From assembly GCA_027489375.1 (NCBI GenBank), contig JAIXZW010000007.1, forward strand, positions 124,001 to 188,000: DNA of 64,000 bases, written 5' to 3'. The stretch comes from Paracoccaceae bacterium (GTDB lineage: Bacteria > Pseudomonadota > Alphaproteobacteria > Rhodobacterales > Rhodobacteraceae). The notes below the pieces were generated by a model. The model saw only the letters and a list, made by a program, of their open reading frames with translations, had not been told where the DNA came from and searched no databases. Shown here in pieces: positions 26,376 through 34,459 of this stretch. How positions within the stretch are numbered: the first letter of the stretch is position 1; every line of letters starts with the position of its first letter. Made by a program: the position numbers and the translations under genes.

Positions 26376-26421
26376 TCCCGGTCGTTCGGGAAATTCTGTG
26401 ACGGGACGCCATTGCCCCGTC
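26376..26421 (-). promoter_or_regulatory. ANTAR (NasT) RNA target: two hexaloop hairpins
   Basis: Two hairpins occur on the minus strand. P1 (26400-26421): GACGGGGC pairs with GTCCCGTC (one G-U) around the loop AAUGGC. P2 (26376-26391): UCCCG pairs with CGGGA around the loop AACGAC. Both loops are six bases with A at position 1 and G at position 4, the known ANTAR consensus. The linker is 8 nt and P2 ends 10 bases before the terminator stem. Together with nasT and nasS directly upstream, this is the nitrate-responsive antitermination site. Confidence 0.88.
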
Positions 26422-26588
26422 TGACTGTCAGGCTGCGCGCCGATGGGGGGGCTGGCAATCCTGCCGACGCAGGGAGGGGCAGGAAAATGCTGCGATGCAG
26501 AGAAAAGCCCGAATTTTGTGCAGGCGCAGCGGCGGAATGACCGCAGTGCGACAGAATTGGAAGAGGGACGGGGAAAAACGCAGCCCGC

Positions 26589-27632
26589 TCAGGCCGCGAC
26601 AGGCCGCAGGAAATGCGCGTGCAGATCGGCACGGAACGCCGCGCGGCCAAGGGATTCGCGCCCCACCCCGCCGTGGCTTACCCCGCCTTTGGCGGCGCGG
26701 ACCAGCAGGCGGGCGGCGATCCACTCCGCCTGTTCCGGCAGCGGGCACATCCTCCCCGCCGGACCAAAGGTCTGGAACCCCGCCACGACATGCTCGCTCC
26801 CCGCACGGTCGGTCACGATCCGCCCCAGAAGCGCGCGCTCCACCAGTTCCGCCGCCACATCGACCCGACCGGGACGGGTGACGATCTCCGCCGCCGTCGC
26901 CGCATTCGCGGGATGCGCCAGCCACGCCCCCGCCCGCGACAGCGCCCGCACCAACCGCCCCGCAAGGTCCGGCTCCGCCTCGCACCAGCCCGCACGCAGC
27001 GCCAGCACCTTTTCCGGCATCGCGGGGCGGATCGCCGTTCCGGGCAGCAAAAGCCGTGCCCCCGCCGTCACCACCGCCTGACTGCCCCACGGCTCGCCCA
27101 CGCAAAAGGCGTCAAGCTCGCCCTCGGCCAGCGCGTCCGGCATCAGGGGCGGCGCCACGGTCCGCAAATCGACCGATCCCGAAGGCAGCCCCGCCAGCCA
27201 ATCCCCCAGAAGCAAAGCCTGCATCGAAAGCGCAAAGGGCACGCCGACCCGCAGCGGCTGACCAAGGGCCGCCACCGCCCGCGCCGCAGCCGCCGCATCG
27301 GCAAAGCCGAAGTCATGGCCCCCCCGCTCCAGCCCCGCCGCCACCGGCGCCGACACCCCGACCACCTGCCCGCCCAGCGACAGAAGCAGCGGCGTCTCGA
27401 GACCCGCACCGCCGCTGCCCAGACCCAAGGCCCGCGCCACGGGCATCACCGACAGCATCTGCGCCGCCGCCACCTGCCCCTGATCCAGCATATCCCGCAG
27501 CATCGACCAGTTCGCCGCCCGCTCCAGCCGCAATCGCAGCCCCTGCTCCTCGGCAAAGCCAAGCGCGTCGGCGATGATCAGCGGAGCGGCATCCACCAGC
27601 GGCACATAGCCAAGGGCAAGCTCCCGCGTCAT
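26589..27632 (-). CDS. nasS: Nitrate sensor NasS (NrtA-like, cytoplasmic)
   Basis: Encodes 347 aa, an NrtA/CmpA-type binding domain without a signal peptide (starts MTRELALGYVPLVDAAPLIIADALGF). Matching stretches with NrtA include FCVGEPWGSQAVV and the C-terminal FQTFGPAG region. The start overlaps nasT by ATGA. In the established NasS-NasT model, NasS without nitrate sequesters NasT; nitrate binding frees NasT to act on the leader RNA. It is shorter than NrtA, as expected. Confidence 0.9.
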   Translation of the reverse strand: MTRELALGYVPLVDAAPLIIADALGFAEEQGLRLRLERAANWSMLRDMLDQGQVAAAQMLSVMPVARALGLGSGGAGLETPLLLSLGGQVVGVSAPVAAGLERGGHDFGFADAAAAARAVAALGQPLRVGVPFALSMQALLLGDWLAGLPSGSVDLRTVAPPLMPDALAEGELDAFCVGEPWGSQAVVTAGARLLLPGTAIRPAMPEKVLALRAGWCEAEPDLAGRLVRALSRAGAWLAHPANAATAAEIVTRPGRVDVAAELVERALLGRIVTDRAGSEHVVAGFQTFGPAGRMCPLPEQAEWIAARLLVRAAKGGVSHGGVGRESLGRAAFRADLHAHFLRPVAA

Positions 27633-28213
27633 CGCAACAGGTCCGCCGCCGTGACAAGGGCTTGCGCCACATCCGCGACGCGCTTGCCCTGATCCATCGC
27701 CGCCTTGCGGATCAGGCCATAGGCCTCCTCCTCGGTCACGCCCCGCGCCTTCATCACCAGCCCCTTGGCGCGGTCGATCACCTTGCGCTCCTCCAGCGCC
27801 GCCTTGGTCGCGGCAAGCTCCGTCCGCACGCGCTGGAACAGATGGAACCGCGCCACCGCCGCATCGAGGATCGGCCGGATACGGTCGGCCCGCAGCCCGT
27901 CCACCACATAGGCCGACACCCCCGCCTCGATCGCGGCGCGGGTGATGGCGGGGTCGGACTGGTCCACGAACATCGCAACGGGCCGGTCCATCGGCCCCGT
28001 CGCCTGCGTCAGTTCCTCCAGCACATCCCGCGACGGGTGCGCCACGTCGATCAGCACGATATCGGGCCTGTGCTCGGCCACATGCCGCGCCAGCACCCTC
28101 TGGCCCGAAATCACCACGACATCCCGCTCGCCCGCAGCCTTCAGGGCGCAGGTCACACGCTCGGCGCGTTCGGGGTCGCTTTCGACCAGTAGGATGCGAA
28201 GGGGAGAGGGCAT
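27629..28213 (-). CDS. nasT: Nitrate antitermination regulator NasT (receiver-like + ANTAR)
   Basis: Encodes 194 aa. A pseudo-receiver domain occupies residues 1-120 (ILLVESDPERAERV, DIVLIDVAHPSRD), and the three-helix ANTAR domain follows (LEERKVIDRAKGLVMKARGVTEEEAY, about 130-190). ANTAR binds paired hexaloop RNA hairpins and prevents termination. The target is visible 1.2 kb downstream, before nrtA. It is the first gene of the minus-strand nitrate cluster. I see no convincing sigma-54 promoter in the 181-bp region upstream. Confidence 0.92.
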   Translation of the reverse strand: MPSPLRILLVESDPERAERVTCALKAAGERDVVVISGQRVLARHVAEHRPDIVLIDVAHPSRDVLEELTQATGPMDRPVAMFVDQSDPAITRAAIEAGVSAYVVDGLRADRIRPILDAAVARFHLFQRVRTELAATKAALEERKVIDRAKGLVMKARGVTEEEAYGLIRKAAMDQGKRVADVAQALVTAADLLR

Positions 28214-28394
28214 GCGGGCTGTCTCTTGCAGACCCGACCCTTCCCCCGCGACGGGGCGGGGAACAAGCCCGCCCGCGCCATTCCCGCGGCAGCGCCCCGC
28301 TTCCGCCCAAAAATCAGGCGAAACCCGCGCCCCTGCCGCATCTTTCGCCAAGGTTTGACGCCCGCCCCGCCCCGAAGGAAGGGCGGGCATCCCC

Positions 28395-29396
28395 TCAGCC
28401 CAGAACGCTCGCCAGCGTGACGGGCTGCCCGCTCTTGGCCGATTGCGTCGCAGCCTCGGCCATCGCCAGTGCGGCAACCCCGTCAGCCAGTGTCACCGGC
28501 AGGGCGGAACCTGCATTGACCGCAGAAACGAAAGCCGCCCATTCCGCCGCATAGGCGGGCATGTAGCGTTCAAGGAAGAAATACGTCGGCTTCGCCCCCG
28601 TCACGCCCGCCGTGGTGGATTTGACCACGGTGTTTTCCAGCATGTTCTGCGCCTGAAGCAGACCTTCGGACCCGAGCAATTCGACCCGCTGGTCATAGCC
28701 GTAAACCGCGCGGCGGCTGTTTTTGATCACCGCGATGCGGCCATCGGCATAGGTCAGCGTGACCACGGCGGTATCCACATCGCCCGCAGCGCCGATCGCC
28801 GGATCGACGATGCTGGTGCCAACCGCCGACACCGAAACCGGAGCCGCGCCCATGATGAAATTCGCCATGTCGAAGTCATGGATCATCATGTCGCGGAACA
28901 GCCCGCCCGAGACCTTGATGTAAGCCACCGGCGGCGGCGCGGGGTCGAACGAGGTGATCGACAGCAATTCCGCCTTGCCGATCTCGCCCTTGTCCACCGC
29001 CGCCTTCAGCGCGGAGAAGTTCGGGTCGAACCGGCGGTTGAAGCCGATCATGACGGGCTTGCCGTTCTTGGCCGCAACCTTCTGGCAGGCCTGCGCACGG
29101 GCCAGCGACAGATCGACCGGCTTTTCGCACAGCACCGCCTTGCCCGCCCCCGTGGCGCGCTCGATCAGGTCGGAATGGGTGTCTGTCGAAGTGGCGATCA
29201 GAACCGCGTCGATGGCGGGATCATTCAGGATCGCATCGGTCGTGCGCGCCTCGGCCCCGTATTGGGCGGCGAGTTTGGCGGCGGCATCCGCGTTGATGTC
29301 CGACACGGCGACAAGGGTCGAGCCGGGGTTGGTGGTGATGGCGGTGGCATGGACGCCCGCGATGCGCCCTGCGCCAAGAAGGCCGACTTTCAGCAT
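28395..29396 (-). CDS. Gfo/Idh/MocA-family dehydrogenase (inositol 2-dehydrogenase-like)
   Basis: Encodes 333 aa. The N-terminal Rossmann fold has VGLLGAGRIAGVHA (residues 4-17), the family signature CEKPVDLS lies near residue 95, and the catalytic-region motif GLFRDMMIHDFDMANF near 165. It resembles IolG/MocA inositol dehydrogenases. It is the last gene of a minus-strand cassette with a PanB-like enzyme, a sugar isomerase, a Rieske ferredoxin and an ABC importer, so the substrate is probably a cyclitol or sugar; identity unknown. The start is set at MLKVGLLG. Confidence 0.82.
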   Translation of the reverse strand: MLKVGLLGAGRIAGVHATAITTNPGSTLVAVSDINADAAAKLAAQYGAEARTTDAILNDPAIDAVLIATSTDTHSDLIERATGAGKAVLCEKPVDLSLARAQACQKVAAKNGKPVMIGFNRRFDPNFSALKAAVDKGEIGKAELLSITSFDPAPPPVAYIKVSGGLFRDMMIHDFDMANFIMGAAPVSVSAVGTSIVDPAIGAAGDVDTAVVTLTYADGRIAVIKNSRRAVYGYDQRVELLGSEGLLQAQNMLENTVVKSTTAGVTGAKPTYFFLERYMPAYAAEWAAFVSAVNAGSALPVTLADGVAALAMAEAATQSAKSGQPVTLASVLG

Positions 29397-29412
29397 GGTG
29401 TTTTTCCTTGGA

Positions 29413-30222
29413 TTATTGGCCGAGAGCGGCCTTGAAAGCTTCGAATTCCGCATCCTGCATCGCCACATTGTGCTGCGGCTGCGGATAGGCGCCCGTGTTC
29501 ACATCCGCGATGAATTCCTTGAACGCCGCGACCCGCTCGCCCTGCAACCGCGCGTATTCGGCGGCAAAGTTGCGGTAGGTTTTCGCGTGGCGCGGCTTGT
29601 GGCCATCGGTGCAGCCAAGCACGTCCTCGGCAAAGAGGTATTGCGCATCGGCCCCCGGCCCCGCGCCCATGCCCAGCATGATCATCGAAGTGTTTTTCGA
29701 GATGAACTCGCCCAGACGGTCGGGGACGACCTCAAGCTCCGCCCCGAAACAACCGATGGCTTCAAGCTGCTTCACATGGTCCCAGACCGCCCGCGCCTCG
29801 GTCGCGGTCTTGCCCACCGCCCGCCAGCCCGTCCAAGTGATATAGGACGGGATCAGGCCGACATGGGCCACGACGGGCATATGGTTGTCGCAAAGCGCTT
29901 TCTGGATGTCCAAGCTTGCGGCGCAATAGAAGCAGTCGCCCCCCATCGCGGTGAACTTGAAGGCCGCCCGCAGGTAATCCTCGGCGGTGGCAAGTTGGCC
30001 GTAGGGGCCGAAGGGCAGGCCCACCTGCACGAAGCAGCGGCCCGCCGCCTCGCGCATTTCGGGGGTGAAGAAGCGGCTTTCGATCGACAGCATGTCGATC
30101 CCCGCCGCATCCGCCGCCGCCGCCTCTTCCAGCGTGGTGACGTAGAGCATCGAGATTTTCTGCCCCCGCGCCTTGATCGCGCGCATGTCGTGGACGGTGG
30201 GACGGTTTGCCTTGTGGACCAT
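29413..30222 (-). CDS. PanB-like (ketopantoate hydroxymethyltransferase family / PEP-mutase fold) protein
   Basis: Encodes 269 aa, a TIM-barrel protein of the PanB superfamily. Matching features are the N-terminal KISMLYVTTLEEAAAADAAGIDMLSIE (PanB strand 1), PVVAHVGLIP and LGMGAGPGADAQYLFAEDVLG. True PanB proteins use a Mg-binding pair of Asp residues and make ketopantoate. Placed inside a sugar-catabolic operon with no other pantothenate genes, this one probably does aldol-type cleavage or addition on a sugar-derived keto acid. That is inference. Confidence 0.75.
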   Translation of the reverse strand: MVHKANRPTVHDMRAIKARGQKISMLYVTTLEEAAAADAAGIDMLSIESRFFTPEMREAAGRCFVQVGLPFGPYGQLATAEDYLRAAFKFTAMGGDCFYCAASLDIQKALCDNHMPVVAHVGLIPSYITWTGWRAVGKTATEARAVWDHVKQLEAIGCFGAELEVVPDRLGEFISKNTSMIMLGMGAGPGADAQYLFAEDVLGCTDGHKPRHAKTYRNFAAEYARLQGERVAAFKEFIADVNTGAYPQPQHNVAMQDAEFEAFKAALGQ

Positions 30223-30224
30223 GA

Positions 30225-30998
30225 TTACACCGTGAACGCTGTGCGGAAGGCTTCAAGGGCAGCCTCCTCGTCGCCCTTGGCAAAGGCTTCCATGCCGACG
30301 GGGCCATCGTAGCCCATGCCCTGCAAGGCCAGCGCCACACCGCGATAATTGATCTCGCCCGTGCCGGGTTCGCAGCGGCCCGGATTGTCGGCCACCTGCA
30401 CCTCGCCGATCCACGGCAGGCAGGCCTCGCACCAGCGGACCAGATCGCCCTCGCCGATCTGCGTGTGGTAAAGGTCGAGGTTGATGCGCAACTGCGGCCG
30501 GTTCACCGCCGACACCAGCGACAGGACCGCACCCGTCGAGCCGAAGGGGCAACCCGGATGGTCGATGGGGTTGAGGTTTTCGAGCGTGAAGACCACGCCC
30601 ATCTCCTCGGCCAGATCGCAGATACGGTGCAGCGTGTCGCGGGCGCGAAGTTCCGCCCCCGGCGCGTGCGATCCGATGCGCGGGATCGGAACCCCCATGT
30701 CGCCCAGCCCCGTGCCATGCAGGTTCAGACGATGCACGCCAAGGCGTTTGCCAACCGCCGCCGTCTCGCGGGCGGATTTCAGCAGCATGTCCGCACCATC
30801 CTTGTCGGCCAGACGCCCCTCCAGATAGCCGTTCATGATCGTGAAGGTCGCACCCGTCTTTTCCAGCGCGCTCAGGTCATGGGCGGGCCAGTTCCACAGG
30901 CCGACGCCGAAGCCCATCTCCTTCAAACGGGATGCGCGCCAGTCGATGGGGCGGTCACGCCACAACATTTCGGCGCAGGCGGCAAGTTGGAAGCTCAT
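30225..30998 (-). CDS. Sugar phosphate isomerase/epimerase (hydroxypyruvate-isomerase-like)
   Basis: Encodes 257 aa, an AP-endonuclease-2-type TIM barrel. Metal-ligand positions typical of the family appear as TLENLNP (Glu), INLDLYHTQIGEG (Asp/His), IGEVQVADNPGR and GMEAF (Glu). The overall layout resembles Hyi and MocC-type proteins. It lies 2 bases upstream of the PanB-like gene in the same operon. The substrate is unknown; an inosose, ketose or tartronate-semialdehyde-like intermediate is plausible. Confidence 0.8.
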   Translation of the reverse strand: MSFQLAACAEMLWRDRPIDWRASRLKEMGFGVGLWNWPAHDLSALEKTGATFTIMNGYLEGRLADKDGADMLLKSARETAAVGKRLGVHRLNLHGTGLGDMGVPIPRIGSHAPGAELRARDTLHRICDLAEEMGVVFTLENLNPIDHPGCPFGSTGAVLSLVSAVNRPQLRINLDLYHTQIGEGDLVRWCEACLPWIGEVQVADNPGRCEPGTGEINYRGVALALQGMGYDGPVGMEAFAKGDEEAALEAFRTAFTV

Positions 30999-30999
30999 G

Positions 31000-31311
31000 T
31001 CAGATCTCGATGTAAACTTGGCCGTCCTGAACCCGGACGGGGAAGGTTTTCAGGTTCACGCAGGCGGGCGCACGCCGCGCCTCGCCGGTGCGGTAATCGA
31101 AGGTCGCGTTGTGCTTGGGGCATTCGACCGTGCCCTCCATCACCAGCCCATCGCAGAGGTGGACGTGTTCGTGGCTGCAAATGCCGTCCATCGCGTGAAA
31201 GGTGTCATCCTCGCTGCGGATGATGACAAAGGTTTGCTGGCCGTGGTCGAAACGGATCAGGTCGTCGGGTTCGATGTCGTCTGTCGCGCAGGCGCGTGTC
31301 CATGTCGGCAT
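31000..31311 (-). CDS. Rieske-type [2Fe-2S] ferredoxin (MocE-like)
   Basis: Encodes 103 aa. The Rieske ligands are C-S-H (GICSHEHVHLCDG) and C-P-K-H (VECPKHNATFD), both pairs intact. It is a soluble stand-alone ferredoxin like MocE of the rhizopine catabolic genes. It needs a reductase and an oxygenase partner: the fatty-acid-hydroxylase-type enzyme at 34460-35476 in the same cassette is the obvious candidate oxygenase, but no ferredoxin reductase gene is visible in the window. Confidence 0.85.
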   Translation of the reverse strand: MPTWTRACATDDIEPDDLIRFDHGQQTFVIIRSEDDTFHAMDGICSHEHVHLCDGLVMEGTVECPKHNATFDYRTGEARRAPACVNLKTFPVRVQDGQVYIEI

Positions 31312-31338
31312 GGGTCGGTCCTCGGGTCTTTGGGTTAC

Positions 31339-31404
31339 GGCGGTCCGGCGGGCAGGCCGGACCGCCGCGGGAGAAGGGCTGGGCGGGTGGAGAACCGCCC
31401 GCCC
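31339..31404. repeat. Two tandem intergenic hairpins between ABC ATPase and Rieske genes
   Basis: Hairpin 1 is an 11-bp perfect stem (31339-31349 with 31356-31366, GGCGGTCCGGC). Hairpin 2 is a 10-bp stem with one G-T (31381-31390 with 31395-31404). No T-run follows either, so they look more like mRNA-stabilising or processing structures separating transporter and enzyme segments of one transcript than terminators. Confidence 0.6.
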
Positions 31405-31408
31405 CCGT

Positions 31409-32230
31409 TCACATCCGCGCCATCTGCGGCGGGTGGCCGTCATGGCTGGCCATGTAGCCTTCGATCTCGGCTTCCAGCGAGGCCATCGAAGCGCCGCCCG
31501 CCATGAGGTCGGTGATCTCTTCTCGCGTCTTTTCGCCCTTGCGGAAGTCGGCGGCGATGGCACCACGGATCAGCACGGCGAAGTGGTCGCCCACGGCCAT
31601 CGCGTGCATCACCTGATGGGTGATGAAGATGACGGCCAGACCGCGCCGCTTCGCCTCGTTCACGATGCGCAGCACGTGGGTCGCCTGCTTCACGCCAAGT
31701 GCGGCGGTCGGTTCGTCAAGGATCAGCACGCGCGCCCCGAAATGCACGGCCCGCGCAATCGCCAGCGACTGCCGCTCGCCCCCCGACAGGCCGCCGACCA
31801 GACGGTCGCCATCCTCGATGCGGGTGATGCCGAAGTCGCGCACGGCTTTCACCGCGATCTCGTTGGCGCGCTTGCGGTCATAGACCTTGAACGGTCCCCA
31901 GCCCTTGGTCGGCTCGACGCCGACAAAGAAGGAGCGTCCGATGGACATGAGCGGAAAGGTTCCGCCGAACTGGTGCACCGTGGCGATGCCCTTTTCGGAC
32001 GCCATGCGCGGGTTGTCGAAGCGGACGGGTGCGCCGTCCATCTCGATCGTGCCGCTGGTCGGCTGGTGCACGCCCGAAAGCGTCTTGATCAGCGTCGACT
32101 TGCCCGCGCCATTGTCGCCGAGCAAGCAAAGCACCTCGCCCGCGTGCAGGCTCAGGCTGATGTCGTGGAGCACGTCGATGGGGCCGAAGCTCTTGCTGAC
32201 GTTGTTGAGCGAAAGGATGGGGGTGGTCAT
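31409..32230 (-). CDS. Sugar ABC transporter ATPase (single domain, FrcA-like)
   Basis: Encodes 273 aa with one ABC domain: Walker A GDNGAGKST (about residue 38), signature LSGGERQSLAIARA, Walker B VLILDEPTAALG. Unlike the duplicated RbsA/XylG type, it has only one cassette and so must work as a homodimer, as FrcA-type proteins do. It is encoded between the permease and the Rieske ferredoxin. The C-terminal tail (AEIEGYMASHDGHPP) is family-variable. Confidence 0.88.
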   Translation of the reverse strand: MTTPILSLNNVSKSFGPIDVLHDISLSLHAGEVLCLLGDNGAGKSTLIKTLSGVHQPTSGTIEMDGAPVRFDNPRMASEKGIATVHQFGGTFPLMSIGRSFFVGVEPTKGWGPFKVYDRKRANEIAVKAVRDFGITRIEDGDRLVGGLSGGERQSLAIARAVHFGARVLILDEPTAALGVKQATHVLRIVNEAKRRGLAVIFITHQVMHAMAVGDHFAVLIRGAIAADFRKGEKTREEITDLMAGGASMASLEAEIEGYMASHDGHPPQMARM

Positions 32231-32238
32231 GGCGTCCC

Positions 32239-33279
32239 TCACTTCTTCTTCGGGCTGTAGGACAGCGCCATCTTGCGGAAGGTGTTGTTCATCAGCACGG
32301 CGAGCAGCAGCAGCACCCCGATGATCAGCGCCGACCAGTTGCGGTCGAAATCGGTGTAATAGATGCCCTGGTTCACGATGGCGAAGGTGATGGTGCCGAA
32401 GAAGATGCCGACGACCGACCCGAAGCCCCCCGTCAGCAGCACGCCACCCACCACGACCGAGATGATGGAGTTGAAGATGAACGACTGCCCGCCCGCGACC
32501 TGCGCCGAGTTGTAAAGGATCGCCTGGCACATGCCCACGAAGGCCGCCGAGGTGGAGGACAGGACGAAGAGCAGGATCGTCATGCGGTCGGTCGGGATAC
32601 CGGCGTTGCGGGCCGAAACCTTGTCGCCGCCCATCGCGAAGATCCAGTTCCCCTTGGGCGAGAGGTGGACGAAGAAGACATAGGCGGCGGTGAAAAGCAG
32701 CCACCAGATCACCATGACCTGCAACTGCCCGCCGAAGAAGAAGTCACCGAACAGCGCCTTGGCCGGCCCTTCGACCGTCAGCGCGACCGAGGTGGATTTG
32801 GTGATCAGCACCGTCAGCCCCAGCACGATGCCCTGCACCGCAAAAAGGCTGCCCAGGGTCACGATGAGCGAGGGGACAGCCGTGCGGATCACCATATAGC
32901 CGTTGACCAGCCCGATGATGACGCCGAAGGACAGCGCAACCGCGATCCCGATCCAGATCGGCAAGCCGTAATGGCCCGAGATGACGGCGACCGTCATCGC
33001 GCCGAACGGCACCATTGCGCCCACCGAAATGTCCAGCTCGCCCGCGATCATCAGAAGGCCAACGGGAATGGCGATCACGCCAAGGTTGGCGGCGACGTTC
33101 AGCCAGCTTGCCATGCCTGCGGGTTTGAGAAAGGCGATACCGCCGAAGACCACGAAAAAGATCAACACGGCCACAAGGCCGAGAAAGGCCCCCGCTTCGG
33201 GTCGGCGCAGCAGCGCCCCGATCGACAGGGTGGGCGGGGCAACGGCAGCGGCCGTTTGACGGGAAACGTCAGAGGTCAT
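32239..33279 (-). CDS. Sugar ABC transporter permease (RbsC/FrcC-like)
   Basis: Encodes 346 aa with about ten hydrophobic segments and the family motif GELDISVGAMVPFGAM near residue 82 (the GE-D-SVG loop of CUT2 permeases). VVGGVLLTGGFGSVVGIFFGT near residue 285 is the second conserved block. It lies 8 bases upstream of the ATPase gene and after the binding-protein gene, separated from it by two hairpins. Confidence 0.88.
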   Translation of the reverse strand: MTSDVSRQTAAAVAPPTLSIGALLRRPEAGAFLGLVAVLIFFVVFGGIAFLKPAGMASWLNVAANLGVIAIPVGLLMIAGELDISVGAMVPFGAMTVAVISGHYGLPIWIGIAVALSFGVIIGLVNGYMVIRTAVPSLIVTLGSLFAVQGIVLGLTVLITKSTSVALTVEGPAKALFGDFFFGGQLQVMVIWWLLFTAAYVFFVHLSPKGNWIFAMGGDKVSARNAGIPTDRMTILLFVLSSTSAAFVGMCQAILYNSAQVAGGQSFIFNSIISVVVGGVLLTGGFGSVVGIFFGTITFAIVNQGIYYTDFDRNWSALIIGVLLLLAVLMNNTFRKMALSYSPKKK

Positions 33280-33308
33280 GGCAGTCCCTTTCGGCAGACC
33301 AAGGCAGC

Positions 33309-33380
33309 GCGCCGGAGCGGCAGGGGAGCAAAAGCCGCTCCGGCGCGGGGAAGGGTCCGGCCCGCTTCATGCGGGCCGGA
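33309..33380. repeat. Two tandem hairpins between binding-protein and permease genes
   Basis: Hairpin 1 is a 13-bp perfect stem (33309-33321 with 33334-33346, GCGCCGGAGCGGC). Hairpin 2 is a 10-bp perfect stem with a 5-base loop (33356-33365 with 33371-33380, TCCGGCCCGC). They directly follow the binding-protein stop codon on its transcript. No T-run follows, so a role in 3'-end stabilisation of the abundant binding-protein message is more likely than full termination. Confidence 0.7.
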
Positions 33381-33388
33381 GGGTCGGA

Positions 33389-34360
33389 TCAGCGCGCGCC
33401 CTTGGCCACACCGGCGAGGGTGGCTTCGATGTTGGACGCGTCCACGATGCCCGGGCCGGTCAGGACCGGATTGGTGGGCAGGTCGGTGCCGAAGTCGATG
33501 GCCGAAGCCAGCAGGCTGACCGCAAGGTAGGATTGCAGATAGGGCTGCTGGTCGATGGCAAAGGTCTGCGTGCCTGCCTTGATCCGGTCAAGCCCCGCTT
33601 GGTTCATGTCGAACGAGCCGAGCATGGTCTTGCCGGTCTTGCCCGCCTGTTCCACCGCGATGGCGGCGCTGTCGGCATCGCCCGCGCTGATGGTGATCAC
33701 GCCGTCGATGGTGTCATCCTTGGACAGTTCGGCCTTGATCGCTTCCGCCACGGCGGTCGCATCCCCGAAGCTGGTCGACGGCAGCGGCAGTTGCGCGCCC
33801 TTGCCACCGGCTTCGGTGATCCCGTCGATCACGCCCTTGCAGCGGGCTTCGATGTTGGCCGTGCCCGGAAGGGTGTTGATGCAGAGCACGTTCTTCTGGC
33901 CGTGGCTGCCGAAATAGGCGCCGCCTGCCTTGCCCGCCACGTATTCGTCCGAGCCGACGTAGTTGATCGCACCCAGTTCCTTGGCCTTTTCCGCGCCGCC
34001 CGCGTTCATCAGGATGACCTTGATGCCAGCGGCAACGGCGTCCTTGATCGCCGGATCTTCGGCTTCGGGCACCCAGTTCGGGATGACCAGACCGTCCACA
34101 TCCATGCTGATCGCGGTGCGGATGAGCTGGACGACATCGGGGGCGAAGTTGTCATAGTTGACAAGGCGCAGGTAGTTCACCGAACCGCCATTGGCTTCGA
34201 CGGCGGGGGTCGCATCGTCGATGCCCTTCTTGATGATGTTCCAGAAGGCGTCGTCGTTCGAGCCGCCGACCACGGCGATATCCGCCGCCATCGTGGCCGA
34301 TCCCGCGAACGCGACGAGCGCGGTGGTGGCAAGCACCTTCGTCAGATGTGCAAGTTTCAT
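33389..34360 (-). CDS. Sugar ABC transporter periplasmic binding protein
   Basis: Encodes 323 aa. A signal peptide (residues 1-25, ending AGSATMAA) precedes a Peripla_BP_4-type domain: IAVVGGSNDDAFWNIIKKGID, VDGLVIPNWVPEAEDPAI, INTLPGTANIEARCKGVIDGI and TISAGDADSAAIAVEQAGKTG. Such proteins bind pentoses, hexoses or cyclitols. It precedes permease and ATPase genes in the operon and is separated from them by two hairpins, which would favour higher expression of the binding protein. Confidence 0.88.
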   Translation of the reverse strand: MKLAHLTKVLATTALVAFAGSATMAADIAVVGGSNDDAFWNIIKKGIDDATPAVEANGGSVNYLRLVNYDNFAPDVVQLIRTAISMDVDGLVIPNWVPEAEDPAIKDAVAAGIKVILMNAGGAEKAKELGAINYVGSDEYVAGKAGGAYFGSHGQKNVLCINTLPGTANIEARCKGVIDGITEAGGKGAQLPLPSTSFGDATAVAEAIKAELSKDDTIDGVITISAGDADSAAIAVEQAGKTGKTMLGSFDMNQAGLDRIKAGTQTFAIDQQPYLQSYLAVSLLASAIDFGTDLPTNPVLTGPGIVDASNIEATLAGVAKGAR

Positions 34361-34459
34361 TGGTCTGTCTCCTCCCTGATACCGCCGTTTTGGCGGGTTA
34401 TGTGGTGTCGGGGTTGACCGGCGCGCCCCCTCCTCCGGGTCACGCGCCGGATTGCGGGG

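Noticed and set aside
28214-28394. Sigma-54 promoter before nasT (TTGGCGAAAGATGC)
   Set aside because: The GG-to-GC spacing is 10 rather than 12 bases, so it does not fit the -24/-12 consensus.
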